Below are positions 45,351 to 53,556 of a DNA stretch of 53,748 bases, in pieces. Positions within the stretch are counted from its first letter, which is position 1. The number at the start of each line of letters is the position of its first letter. This DNA is from an uncultured Microbacterium sp. Its GTDB lineage: Bacteria > Actinomycetota > Actinomycetes > Actinomycetales > Microbacteriaceae. Both the position numbers and the translations under genes were made by a program. The notes under the pieces were generated by a model. That model did no database searches. It saw nothing but the letters and a program-made list of their open reading frames with translations, and was not told where the DNA came from. The stretch covers positions 1-53,748 of the forward strand of contig NZ_CALBRW010000028.1 in assembly GCF_937927635.1 (NCBI RefSeq). The letters are read 5' to 3'.

Positions 45351-45704
45351 TCAGACCTCCGGATCAGCCTCTGCGTCGGCAGACATTCCAGACAAGGCCC
45401 TCAGCTTCGCCTCGACACCGGGAAGATCCTCCTCCACGGTCGCCCGCACAGTCTCGATGTCGACCCACGCATAACCGTGCGCAATGCGGTTGCGCATCCC
45501 CCAGATCACCGCCCATTCATCGCCGAAGAAGCCGTCCGTCAGATCCGGTGCGCCCCGATGGAGCGTCTCGATCATCGCCGCGATGCGCAGCGAAACGGCG
45601 TATGCGACGGTCTCGTCTTCCACCGACCCTCGGGCCAAGTGTCGGTGCACCGCTTCGAGATGCGAGAGTGCCTCGCGCACCAGTTCGTCGATGGTGCGAC
45701 TCAC
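45351..45704 (-). CDS. HepT-like HEPN toxin
   Basis: This 117-aa HEPN-domain protein has the RNase motif R71-N-x-x-x-H76 in MRNRIAHGYAW, followed by the H-x-Y tyrosine that the partner modifies in known HepT/MntA pairs. Helices on each side (LVREALSHLEAVHRHLARG, AVSLRIAAMIETLHRG) fit the fold. It begins inside the stop of the nucleotidyltransferase gene (4-base overlap), so the two are co-translated. Confidence 0.88.
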   Translation of the reverse strand: MSRTIDELVREALSHLEAVHRHLARGSVEDETVAYAVSLRIAAMIETLHRGAPDLTDGFFGDEWAVIWGMRNRIAHGYAWVDIETVRATVEEDLPGVEAKLRALSGMSADAEADPEV

Positions 45705-46189
45705 AGTGGCACGGCCTCAGCAAGCACGCGGTCACGCAGATGCTCGGGGAGCGATCGTACGGGAACCACGTCGACAGACGCGTGGACCATCGCTGACAGT
45801 TCCTGCTCGAGGCGAGACAGCGTCCCGAGGCTGAGCACCTGCGGAGTGTCGACCAGTACGTCCAGATCCGATCCTTCCCGCTCCGACCGCGTGGCGACGC
45901 TGCCGAAGATCCTCGCGTTCGTGATGCCGTACCTCGCCAGTGCCGTGGACATCGCGCGACGCTCATCCCACACTCGAAGCGCCAACGGCCCCGGGGGCTT
46001 CTGCCGAAGCAGCCGCGAGACCTCGGGCTGGCTTCGACGCACGACCTGCGCGATCTCCCTCTGCGAGAGCCCCTCCGCAGCGGCTCGATGGACGGCATCC
46101 AGCAGCAGATCCCGAGCACGCCGCTGAAGGGCATCCGCCTCCACCGACTGCGCACGGATGCCCTCGAGAACTCCCCCGCCGATTGACAT
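45701..46189 (-). CDS. MntA-like nucleotidyltransferase antitoxin with fused HTH
   Basis: This 162-aa protein starts at the ATG at 46189. The C-terminal part is a minimal nucleotidyltransferase with the GSx10DxD signature in FGSVATRSEREGSDLDVLVD. Such enzymes AMPylate the HepT tyrosine and neutralise it. The N-terminal part (DAVHRAAAEGLSQREIAQVV, RRSQPEVSRLL) is a helix-turn-helix, which lone MntA proteins usually lack, so it may also repress its own operon. A palindrome and -10 lie directly at its start. Confidence 0.87.
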   Translation of the reverse strand: MSIGGGVLEGIRAQSVEADALQRRARDLLLDAVHRAAAEGLSQREIAQVVRRSQPEVSRLLRQKPPGPLALRVWDERRAMSTALARYGITNARIFGSVATRSEREGSDLDVLVDTPQVLSLGTLSRLEQELSAMVHASVDVVPVRSLPEHLRDRVLAEAVPL

Positions 46190-46203
46190 ATAGCAAATGC
46201 TAT
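46190..46203 (-). promoter_or_regulatory. Palindrome and leaderless -10 at the mntA start
   Basis: ATAGCA-AA-TGCTAT (14 bp) abuts the start codon. On the minus strand TAGCAT (46202-46197) ends 7 nt before the ATG, so the mRNA is probably leaderless and the palindrome covers the -10. It suits autorepression by the fused HTH. Confidence 0.55.
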
Positions 46204-46224
46204 CACCACCACCGGCATGCAGAA

Positions 46225-46258
46225 GCCCCGCCACACACCGAGACGGGTGTGGCGGGGC
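46225..46258 (-). terminator. Terminator hairpin after the sugar ABC operon
   Basis: GCCCCGCCACAC and GTGTGGCGGGGC form a perfect 12-bp stem with a 10-nt loop, placed between the permease stop and the mntA promoter. No long U-run follows. Confidence 0.7.
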
Positions 46259-46277
46259 ATCCCTCCGGGTCAGCAGG

Positions 46278-47540
46278 TCAGGCTTGACCGTGCTGCGCGC
46301 GGGACCTCCTCGAGAGCGAGTCGATGATCACGGCCAGCAGCAGCACCGCGCCGGTGACCATGAACCGCACGGACGAGTCGAGGCTCAGCAGCGTCAATCC
46401 GTTGTCGATGGACTGGATGACGAAGATGCCCAGCAGTGCCGACCAGGCCGATCCGCGCCCGCCGAACAGGCTGGTTCCGCCGATCACCGCGGCGGCGATG
46501 GCGACGAGGTTGGTCGTGCCGCCGCCGGTCGAGATGCTCGCCGCCGTCAGACGCGCCGCCAGCATCAGGCCGCCGAGAGTCGCCAGCACGGTGCCGACCA
46601 TCAGCGCCGAGATGTAGATCCCCTTCACGTTGATGCCCGCGCGACGCGCGGCCTCCTCGTTGCCGCCGACCGCGTAGACCCAGCGCCCCCAGCGCGTGCG
46701 GGTCAGCAGCAGCGCCATGACGGCGACGAGCACGATGAACAGCAGGAACGACACCGCGACGCCGCGGTTGGTGGCCAGCCACGTGATCGCGGCTGCGGCC
46801 ACGACGGCGATGACGACGGCCTTGATCACGATGAGCGACACCGGCCCGGTGGACAGCCCCGACTTCGCACGGCGACGGGCCTTCGACACGTCCGTGAAGA
46901 CGATCGCCAGCACGACGAGCCCGGCGACCGTGTACGCGAGCCACGGCGGCAGGAACCACGTGGTCGCGAACTGCACGATCCACGAGTTGTACGGCAGGTT
47001 GATGGTGCCGGTGGGCCCCAGCACCCACAGCTGCAGGCCGAGGAAGCCCATGAGACCTGCCAGAGTCACCACGAAGGTGGGCACCCCGAACCGCGTGAAC
47101 AGGAACCCGTAGACGTATCCGATCGCGGCGCCGACCAGCAGGGCGACCACGACCGCAGCCCAGATCGGCCATTGCCAGCTGATGAACGCCACGCCCAGGA
47201 TCGCCGACGACAGGCCCGCCAGCGAGCCGATCGACAGGTCGATCTGCGCGACCAGCAGCACGACCACCACGCCGAGGGCGATCACGCCCAGCGCCGCGCA
47301 CTGCAGCGTGAGGTCGACGAGGTTCGTCGCCGATAGGAACCGCGGGTTGAGGATCTGGAACACGACCCAGATGACGATCAGCCCCAGGAACACCGGCAGC
47401 GAGCCGAGATCCCCCGTGCGCACACGCGTGCCGAAGCCGCGCACCACGCCGCCCAGCCCCTCGCCGCGCATGACCCGCTCGTCCTGCAGATCGACGGCGA
47501 TGGTCGTGGGCGCGGAGTTGTCCTTCGTGTGCTCGCTCAT
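46278..47540 (-). CDS. Sugar ABC transporter permease (XylH/RbsC type)
   Basis: This 420-aa multi-pass membrane protein of the monosaccharide (CUT2) transporter family has about ten to eleven hydrophobic helices. Family motifs are GVVVVLLVAQIDLSIGSLAG near residue 100 and YAVGGNEEAARRAGINV followed by VAIAAAVIGGTSLFGGRG. The size fits XylH (longer than RbsC). It is the last gene of the operon and overlaps the ATPase stop by 4 bases. A xylose-type substrate is suggested by the binding protein and ROK regulator but not proven. Confidence 0.9.
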   Translation of the reverse strand: MSEHTKDNSAPTTIAVDLQDERVMRGEGLGGVVRGFGTRVRTGDLGSLPVFLGLIVIWVVFQILNPRFLSATNLVDLTLQCAALGVIALGVVVVLLVAQIDLSIGSLAGLSSAILGVAFISWQWPIWAAVVVALLVGAAIGYVYGFLFTRFGVPTFVVTLAGLMGFLGLQLWVLGPTGTINLPYNSWIVQFATTWFLPPWLAYTVAGLVVLAIVFTDVSKARRRAKSGLSTGPVSLIVIKAVVIAVVAAAAITWLATNRGVAVSFLLFIVLVAVMALLLTRTRWGRWVYAVGGNEEAARRAGINVKGIYISALMVGTVLATLGGLMLAARLTAASISTGGGTTNLVAIAAAVIGGTSLFGGRGSAWSALLGIFVIQSIDNGLTLLSLDSSVRFMVTGAVLLLAVIIDSLSRRSRAQHGQA

Positions 47541-48355
47541 TCTGCGTCCTTCCCGGCCGAGTTGGCGGCACTGCGGCTGCTGACGGGGTTGTCGGTGGCG
47601 CCGGTGATCGCCGCGACGATGTCCTCGTAGGTGACATCGGCCGTGCGGAACACGCCGTTGTTGCGACCGAGCCGCAGCACCACCACGCGGTCGGCGACGG
47701 CCTGCACGTCGGCCATGTTGTGGCTGATCAGGATGACGCCGAGCCCGCGCTCGCGCAGCCGCTCGATGAGGTTCAGCACCTCCGCGGTCTGCGCGACGCC
47801 GAGCGCCGCGGTGGGCTCGTCGAGGATCACCACGCGGGGCTCGCCGATCAGCGAACGGGCGATGGCGACCGTCTGGCGCTGGCCGCCGGAGAGGGACGCC
47901 ACCGCGATCCGCACCGAGGGGATCTTCGCCGAGAGCTGGCGCAGCAGGGTCCAGGCCTGCTCCTCCATGAGCTCCTCGTCGACGAGCACCCCGCCGCGCT
48001 CGCGACCCAGGAACAGGTTGGCCACCACGTCGAGGTTGTCGCAGAGCGCAAGGTCCTGGAAGACCGTGGCGATGCCGAGCTCGCGCGATGCGGTCGGGGA
48101 CGGGATCGAGACCTGTGCGCCGTTGAAGGTGATCACACCGCTGTCGGCGGGGTGCACGCCGGCGAGGATCTTCACCAGCGTGGACTTGCCGGCGCCGTTG
48201 TCGCCGACCAGCGCGACGACCTCGCCGGGATAGACGTCGAGGTCGATGTCGGTCAGCGCCCGGACGGCGCCGAAGCCCTTCGAGATGCTTCGGATGGACA
48301 GCACGGGCTCACGCACCGCGTCGTGCTGCTCATCGAGATCGGATGCTAAAGCCAC
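47537..48355 (-). CDS. Sugar ABC transporter ATP-binding protein (single domain)
   Basis: This 272-aa ATPase starts at the GTG at 48355, with GAAAGGGAG 6-7 nt upstream; an in-frame GTG further up lies inside the binding-protein gene. Motifs are Walker A GDNGAGKST, signature LSGGQRQTVAIARSL, Walker B VVILDEPTAALG and switch ISHNMADVQAVAD. Most CUT2 importers use a two-domain ATPase of ~500 aa; this one has a single domain, as in FrcA-type systems, so two copies should act together. Confidence 0.9.
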   Translation of the reverse strand: MALASDLDEQHDAVREPVLSIRSISKGFGAVRALTDIDLDVYPGEVVALVGDNGAGKSTLVKILAGVHPADSGVITFNGAQVSIPSPTASRELGIATVFQDLALCDNLDVVANLFLGRERGGVLVDEELMEEQAWTLLRQLSAKIPSVRIAVASLSGGQRQTVAIARSLIGEPRVVILDEPTAALGVAQTAEVLNLIERLRERGLGVILISHNMADVQAVADRVVVLRLGRNNGVFRTADVTYEDIVAAITGATDNPVSSRSAANSAGKDAE

Positions 48356-48414
48356 TGCGGCTCCCTTTCGCTGTGAGACCGCGGTGCCGGCCGGAGCCGG
48401 CACCGCGGGGTTGG

Positions 48415-49527
48415 TCACTTCAGGCCGTGCGCGGCGCACGCGTCGGCGTACGCTGCCGTGCAGATCTGGTCGATCGTGTACAGACCGTCCTTCACCACAG
48501 TGTCCTTGATGTTGTCGACGGTCACCGCGACCGGCTTCAGCAGGAACGACGGGATGGACGCGCCGCTGGCGGTGTCGGCCGTGGTGTCGGCCTTGGGCTT
48601 CTCGCCCTTGGCCAGGGCGACGGCCAGCTCGGCGGCCTGGTTGGCCTCGGGCAGGAACGCCTTGTAGACCGTCATGAACTGGTCGCCGGCGAGAATGCGC
48701 TGGATGCCGGCGAGCGAGGCATCCTGACCGGTGACGGGCGGCAGCGGAGTGATGCCGCCGGCCTTCAGGGCGGCGATCGCACCGCCGGCGGTGTCGTCAT
48801 TGGCGTCGTACACGCCGGTGATCTTGTTGCCGAACTTGGTCACCTGGCCGGACACCCAGTCCTGAGCCTTCGGCGGCTCCCATCCGGGTGTGTCGAACTC
48901 GCTGAGCACCGTCAGGCCGGAGGCGTCGATGACGCTGTGCGCGCCCTTCTTGAACTGGGCGGCGTTCGGGTCGGTCGGCGAGCCGTTCACCATGATGATG
49001 CCGGAATCGGCGGGAAGGCCGAGCTTCTTCATCTGGTCGACCAGGGCCTGCGCCTGCAGCTCGCCGACCTTCTCGTTGTCGAACGAGACGTAGTAGGAGA
49101 CGTCGGCGCTGTCGATCAGGCGGTCGTAGGAGATGACCGGCACGTTCTTGGCCTTGGCCTGGTTGACGACGGCCGCCGCAGCCTTGCCATCGAACGGGTC
49201 GAGGACCAGCACGTCGACGCCCTGCGTGAGCATCGACTCGGCCTGCTGCTGCTGCTTGGCGGCATCGCCGTCAGCGTTCGCGTAGAGCACCGTGCAGTCC
49301 GCGCACAGCTCCTTGACCTTCTTCTCGAAGTACGGCTTGTCCGCACTGGCGTAGCGCTCGGTGACGTTGTCGGGCAGGAGCAGGCCGATCGTGGCCGCGC
49401 CGTCCTTCGCGCTGGCGGCGGGCTGGTCACCGCCGGTCTGGGTGCCGTTGGAACACCCCGAGAGCATTCCGAGCGAGAGGGCGATCGTCGTCGTCGCGAC
49501 GAGCGCCCGCATGGGTGTGATCTTCAT
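48415..49527 (-). CDS. Sugar-binding lipoprotein (XylF type)
   Basis: This 370-aa periplasmic-binding-protein-like lipoprotein starts at the ATG at 49527, preceded by CGGAGG. The signal peptide ends in the lipobox LSGC near residue 25. The mature protein starts TIGLLLPDNVTERYASADKP. It has VDVLVLDPFDGKAAAAVVNQA and VPVISYDRLIDSADVSYYVSFDN, close to the XylF pattern, and TGVYDANDDTAGGAIAALKA. It probably captures xylose or a similar monosaccharide. Confidence 0.9.
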   Translation of the reverse strand: MKITPMRALVATTTIALSLGMLSGCSNGTQTGGDQPAASAKDGAATIGLLLPDNVTERYASADKPYFEKKVKELCADCTVLYANADGDAAKQQQQAESMLTQGVDVLVLDPFDGKAAAAVVNQAKAKNVPVISYDRLIDSADVSYYVSFDNEKVGELQAQALVDQMKKLGLPADSGIIMVNGSPTDPNAAQFKKGAHSVIDASGLTVLSEFDTPGWEPPKAQDWVSGQVTKFGNKITGVYDANDDTAGGAIAALKAGGITPLPPVTGQDASLAGIQRILAGDQFMTVYKAFLPEANQAAELAVALAKGEKPKADTTADTASGASIPSFLLKPVAVTVDNIKDTVVKDGLYTIDQICTAAYADACAAHGLK

Positions 49528-49589
49528 CGAAAACCTCCGTTGCTGTGCCGACCACTGTGGCGACATCCTGAGCATGACAGCATTCACAC

Positions 49590-49614
49590 TTTGACGTCAA
49601 GACTTGAACTCAAG
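49590..49614. promoter_or_regulatory. Two abutting CTTGANNTCAAG-like boxes, candidate ROK operator
   Basis: TTTGACGTCAAG (49590-49601) and CTTGAACTCAAG (49603-49614) are near-perfect palindromes spaced by one base, about 63 bp upstream of the binding-protein ATG. They lie next to the 3' end of the ROK gene. The minus-strand TTGACG within the first box could also be a -35. Confidence 0.6.
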
Positions 49615-49643
49615 GATTTGCACACATCGTGTCCGGACTGTGA

Positions 49644-50819
49644 TCAGAGCACTGCGCCGCTCACATTCGTCTCGTCGATCGCGCGTACCACGGCACCCAT
49701 CGCCGAGGCGCTCAGCCCCAGTTGGCCCTGCACCACGTCGGGCACCAGGTCGCCGCCCGCGAGCGTCGTGGCCTCCATCGCCTGGCGGATCGGCCCCAGC
49801 AGCAGCTCGCCGGCCCTGGCGAGGTCGCCGCCGACCACCACGCGCTCGGGATCGAAGAGGTTGCAGAGGTTGCCCGTGGCCACGCCGATGTGCTTGCCGG
49901 CCTCCGCCAGCGCACGCAGGCACGCCGGGTCGTTGCCCATCGCGCGCACCACGATGTCGCCGATCTTGGTGACCCCGCCCTCGTCGCGGAGCCGCTCGAG
50001 GATGGCGGGGCCGCCGGCCACCGCCTCCAGGCATCCGCGGTTGCCGCACCTGCACACCGGGCCGTCCTCGTCGATGACGGTGTGCCCCAGCTCGCCGGCC
50101 ATGCCGTTGTGCCCGCGGAGCACCCGACCCTCCAGCAGCAGACCGGAGCCCACGCCGTCGCCGACGTCGAGGAACACCACGTTCTGCTGGCCGCGCGCCG
50201 CCCCCAGCCTGGACTCGGCGAGCGCGGCGAGGTTGGACGCGTTGTCGAGGAAGATCGGCTGCCGCAGCCGCCGGTGCACGACATCCACGATGTCCACGCC
50301 GGTCCAGCCCCGCAGCATCCCTCGGCCGGCCACGCGACCGGTGTCGCGATCGATGGGCGCCGACAGCGCGACGCCGACGCCGCGCAGCTCGTCGATACCG
50401 GATTCCAGACCCCCGAGGATGTCGGAGAGCAGCAGCGACGCGCGGTCCAGCTCGTTGTCGGCGCGGTGATCGCGCGCCAGCGGCATGTGGTTCTCGCCCA
50501 GCACGGTGCCGTTGACATCGGCCACCATCACGCGCAGATGACGGGCGGAGACGTGGATGCCGGCGACGAGGCCCACCGCCCGTGCGAACGACACGAGGGT
50601 GGCCCGCCGACCGCTGCGGGTGCTGGGTGTGGTGCGCAGCACGCCGGCCGCGGCGAGCTCCTTCACGATGTTGGAGACGGATGCAGGAGACAGGCCCGTC
50701 GCACCCGCCAGCTCCACCTGGGTGAGGCTGCCCTGCTTCTTGATCGCAGCCACCACACGACGCCGGTTGGCTTCACGCAATGAAGCCTGTGAGCCTGGAG
50801 GACGTCGTTGTGATGACAC
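49644..50819 (-). CDS. ROK-family transcriptional regulator (XylR-like)
   Basis: This 391-aa protein has an N-terminal winged helix (IKKQGSLTQVELAGATGLSPASVSNIVKEL read in pieces) and a ROK sugar-binding domain. ROK marks are VGVALSAPIDRDTGRV, FLDNASNLAALAESRLG, VVFLDVGDGVGSGLLLEG, the GHNGMAGELGHTVID loop and the zinc motif CRCGNRGCLEAV. It starts at a GTG with a TACAGT -10 only 6 nt upstream, pointing to a leaderless mRNA. It precedes the sugar ABC operon on the same strand and is its likely repressor, released by the imported sugar. Confidence 0.9.
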   Translation of the reverse strand: MSSQRRPPGSQASLREANRRRVVAAIKKQGSLTQVELAGATGLSPASVSNIVKELAAAGVLRTTPSTRSGRRATLVSFARAVGLVAGIHVSARHLRVMVADVNGTVLGENHMPLARDHRADNELDRASLLLSDILGGLESGIDELRGVGVALSAPIDRDTGRVAGRGMLRGWTGVDIVDVVHRRLRQPIFLDNASNLAALAESRLGAARGQQNVVFLDVGDGVGSGLLLEGRVLRGHNGMAGELGHTVIDEDGPVCRCGNRGCLEAVAGGPAILERLRDEGGVTKIGDIVVRAMGNDPACLRALAEAGKHIGVATGNLCNLFDPERVVVGGDLARAGELLLGPIRQAMEATTLAGGDLVPDVVQGQLGLSASAMGAVVRAIDETNVSGAVL

Positions 50820-50899
50820 AAGGACACTGTACAGACGGACGGGTTCTGCGCATCCGCTCGTCGCTTGGAATGCGCTGTGCGCGTCGCGCGTTGGGCTGG

Positions 50900-52006
50900 A
50901 TGATGTCTTCTCTCGCGCTGTCTGTCCTCGACCTCGTTCCCGTTCGCGCTGCCTCTTCCGGTGGTGATCCTGGAACCGGCGCTGCTTCTGAAACTGGCGT
51001 CGTGCAATCCAGCGGGCAGGCGGTGAACGCCTCGATGGCGCTCGCGCAGCGCGCGGATGAGCTCGGGTACCGGCGGTACTGGTTCGCCGAGCACCACAAC
51101 ATGCCGTCGGTGGCCTCCACCACTCCCCCGGTGCTGATCGCCGCGGCGGCCGCCCGCACCTCGCGCATCCGGGTGGGCTCGGGCGGGGTGATGCTGCCCA
51201 ACCACGCCGCGCTGATCGTCGCCGAGCAGTTCGCCGCCCTGGAGGCGCTCGCTCCCGGGCGCATCGACCTGGGCATCGGACGCGCGCCCGGCAGCGACCC
51301 GGTGATCACGCAGCTGCTGCGGCAGTCCGGCACCTCCGGCGACGTGGAGCGCTTCCCGCAGCACGTGCACGACATCGGCCTGATGCTGCACGCCGAGGGC
51401 GCGACGCTGCAGTTCACCAGCGGCGGCGAGTACACCGTGCGGGCCACGCCCGCGGCATCCGGCTCTCCTGAGCTCTGGCTGCTGGGCTCCAGCGACTACT
51501 CGGCGCAGTTGGCGGCATCCCGTGGTCTGCCGTACGTGTTCGCGAACCACTTCTCGGGTCACGGGCTGGAGCGCGCGCTCGACCTGTACCGCTCGCAGTT
51601 CCAGCCGTCGGAGACGCTTTCGGAGCCCCGGACGTTCCTGACGGCGAACGTCGTGGCCGCCCCGACTGCCGAGGAGGCGTCGGCGCGGGCCCTGCCGCAG
51701 CTGCGCATGATGGCGCGGCTGCGCTCGAATCGGCCGCTCACCCCGCTGGAGACCGTCGAGCACGCTCAGGCGGGGCTGGCGGAGGCCGGTTCGGATGCTC
51801 CGGGCTCTGAGCAGGCTCTCATCGACGGCATGCGCGCGAACTGGTTCATCGGAACCGGTGACGACGTGCGCGCGCGGCTGGAGGCGTTCGCCGCCCAGCA
51901 CGAGGTCGACGAGATCATGATCTCCCCGGTCGCCGGCGCCTTCGACTCCGAGCCCCTGGACACCGCCCCCGGCCGCATCCAGACCCTGGAGCTGCTCGCC
52001 CGCTGA
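50900..52006 (+). CDS. LLM-class flavin-dependent oxidoreductase (luciferase-like)
   Basis: This protein has about 368 aa from one of two consecutive ATGs (50900/50903); no good ribosome-binding site decides between them. It belongs to the MsnO8-type bacterial luciferase-like family that uses reduced flavin. Marks are LSVLDLVPVR at the N-terminus, LGYRRYWFAEHHNMPSVAS, SGGVMLPNHAALIVAEQFA, APGRIDLGIGRAPGSDP and ELWLLGSSDYSAQLAA. About 15 extra residues (SSGGDPGTGAASETG) are inserted after LVPVR compared with the usual sequence. The substrate is unknown. It is divergent from the ROK gene. Confidence 0.87.
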   Translation: MMSSLALSVLDLVPVRAASSGGDPGTGAASETGVVQSSGQAVNASMALAQRADELGYRRYWFAEHHNMPSVASTTPPVLIAAAAARTSRIRVGSGGVMLPNHAALIVAEQFAALEALAPGRIDLGIGRAPGSDPVITQLLRQSGTSGDVERFPQHVHDIGLMLHAEGATLQFTSGGEYTVRATPAASGSPELWLLGSSDYSAQLAASRGLPYVFANHFSGHGLERALDLYRSQFQPSETLSEPRTFLTANVVAAPTAEEASARALPQLRMMARLRSNRPLTPLETVEHAQAGLAEAGSDAPGSEQALIDGMRANWFIGTGDDVRARLEAFAAQHEVDEIMISPVAGAFDSEPLDTAPGRIQTLELLAR

Positions 52007-52011
52007 GAGCA

Positions 52012-52301
52012 CGCGCGTGCACTTTCGATCCACTCCGCGGTCTGGATCAAAAACCCACCCAGCACCGCGCTGCGCGGTGCGGAATCGATCCAGCCCGAGT
52101 CGGTGAGATGCACTTCTGATCCAGCCCGCACCGGCACCTGGTGGCAGCCCTCCGCAGCCCGCATTGGCACCTCGCCACAACGCGCGTGCACTTTCGATCC
52201 ACTCCGCAACCTGGATCAAAAACCCACCGCGCACCGCGCTGCGGGGTGCGGATTCGATCCAGCCCAAGGCAGTGAGATGCACTTCTGATCCAGCCCGCAC
52301 C
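52012..52301. repeat. Two ~120-bp direct repeats with GATCCA/TGGATC hairpins
   Basis: Copies start at 52012 and 52181 (period 169). Each contains CGCGCGTGCACTTTCGATCC, then CTCCGC, CTGGATCAAAAACCCACC, a GC-rich palindromic middle and TGAGATGCACTTCTGATCCA. GATCCA-N10-TGGATC within each can form a hairpin. They fill the ~320 bp between the LLM gene and the DUF559 gene stop; no gene is seen there. Confidence 0.8.
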
Positions 52302-52325
52302 AGCATGCGGGGCGGATGCCGTGCA

Positions 52326-53249
52326 TCAGACCGTGCGTGAGGCGATCGCACGGCGGATGCGGGCGAGGAATGTCGCGGGAGCGTTCAGATCGGCCTGGGT
52401 GAGGCGGATGACGATCCAGCCGCGGTCCTCGAGCTCGCGCTGACGCTGGATGTCGCGCCGCCACTGCTCCTTGTCGGTGCGATGGCCGTCGCCCTCGTAC
52501 TCGATGGCGATCCTCCACTGCGGATACGCCAGATCCACGCGGGCGATCAGACGGTCACCGTCATTCACCTCGAACTGCACGACCGGCTCAGGCAGATCGG
52601 CATCGACGATCGCCAGGCGAGTCTCGGTCTCCTTGGGCGACTCCACATGCGCCCGTGCCCTCGGCAGCGCCTCGCGGATGGTCGCGCTGCCCTTGAACCG
52701 ATTCCACGAGCGAAGGCGCTCCTCGATCTCGGCGACGGTGCAGATCGGATGCTTGTCCACCAGCCCCGGATAGTTGTCGGCGTCGGTCAGCAGGGCATCC
52801 AGCAGGATCACGGCGTCGGCCACGCTCAGGTGCCCGGCAGAGCTGAACACCGCCGCGACAGGATCGACCACCGCGACCGATCCGACGGTCCAGGGCTGAG
52901 CCCGCGACGCCTGAAGATGGCGGCCGGCGACACCGGCGGTGCGCGGCGGACTCAGCTGCTGCGGCACGGCGATCTCCAGGTCCGCATCTGCATCCCATCC
53001 GCGAGGGCAGGGCATCCGCCACCAGCGCACCGCGCTGCGCCCGACCAGCACCTGCCCCGGGCGCATCCGCGGCGCATAGCTGCGCACCCGATCGTGGAAC
53101 GTCTCCGGCTCCTTCAGAGAGCGGATGCCGTGGAACGGGCGCGCCAGGTCACGGGCATCCGCTCTGCCCCGACCGACGCCGGCGGACGCCGCCTGCCTGA
53201 CGCTGAAGTGCCGGCCCAACTGCTCCGGGAGTGTGACTCTGTGTCGCAT
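52326..53249 (-). CDS. DUF559-domain protein (PD-(D/E)XK nuclease-like)
   Basis: This 307-aa protein starts at the ATG at 53249 (MRHRVTLPEQLGRHFSV); upstream readings look non-coding. The N-terminal part resembles the AbiEi-type segment common in actinobacterial DUF559 proteins (VRSYAPRMRPGQVLVGRSAV; LDALLTDADNYPG). The C-terminal part is a Vsr/DUF559 fold: RVDLAYPQWRIAIEYEGDGH, then WRRDIQRQRELEDRGWIVIRL. The Asp and Glu are suited to metal binding. The cellular role is unknown. It is bracketed by inverted copies of one repeat family. Confidence 0.82.
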   Translation of the reverse strand: MRHRVTLPEQLGRHFSVRQAASAGVGRGRADARDLARPFHGIRSLKEPETFHDRVRSYAPRMRPGQVLVGRSAVRWWRMPCPRGWDADADLEIAVPQQLSPPRTAGVAGRHLQASRAQPWTVGSVAVVDPVAAVFSSAGHLSVADAVILLDALLTDADNYPGLVDKHPICTVAEIEERLRSWNRFKGSATIREALPRARAHVESPKETETRLAIVDADLPEPVVQFEVNDGDRLIARVDLAYPQWRIAIEYEGDGHRTDKEQWRRDIQRQRELEDRGWIVIRLTQADLNAPATFLARIRRAIASRTV

Positions 53250-53387
53250 CCGCCCATGCTCGCCGACGCGCGCATCCCGTGATCCCCGGAAACCCAGCAT
53301 CCGTGGACAACTCGTCGATCTGCCCGATTGTGCAGGAGGACTCGCACCCCGCATCCGCCCGCCTCATCCACCCGCCCCCACTCGCAT

Positions 53388-53535
53388 CAGACTGGATCAC
53401 AAACGCACCCGCCCGCATCGGACTGGATCACAAACGCACCCGCGCGCATCGGGCTGGATCACAAAAGCACCGCGCAGCGCGGAGGCGGCTGCAGTTTCGA
53501 TCCAGGTTGCGGAGTGGATCACAAATGCACCGGGG
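53388..53535. repeat. CTGGATCACAAACGCACC repeat cluster, inverted relative to the 52-kb copies
   Basis: Three ~31-bp units with the core CTGGATCACAAACGCACC lie in tandem (about 53390-53478, the third changed to AAAAGCACC). They are followed by TTTCGATCCAGGTTGCGGAGTGGATCACAAATGCACC. The TTGCGGAGTGGATC part is the reverse complement of GATCCACTCCGCAA in the second 52-kb copy. No gene lies between the DUF559 start and the window end. Confidence 0.8.
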
Positions 53536-53556
53536 ACGAAGCGCGGAGTACGCGGG

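Noticed and set aside
50769..50787. GGCTTCA-N5-TGAAGCC inverted repeat in the first codons of the ROK gene as an operator
   Set aside because: It lies in coding sequence (EAN codons) with a 7-bp arm only; possible but not separable from chance.
52012..52301. CRISPR array in the 52-kb repeats
   Set aside because: Only two long copies with a 169-bp period and no short regular spacers or cas genes.
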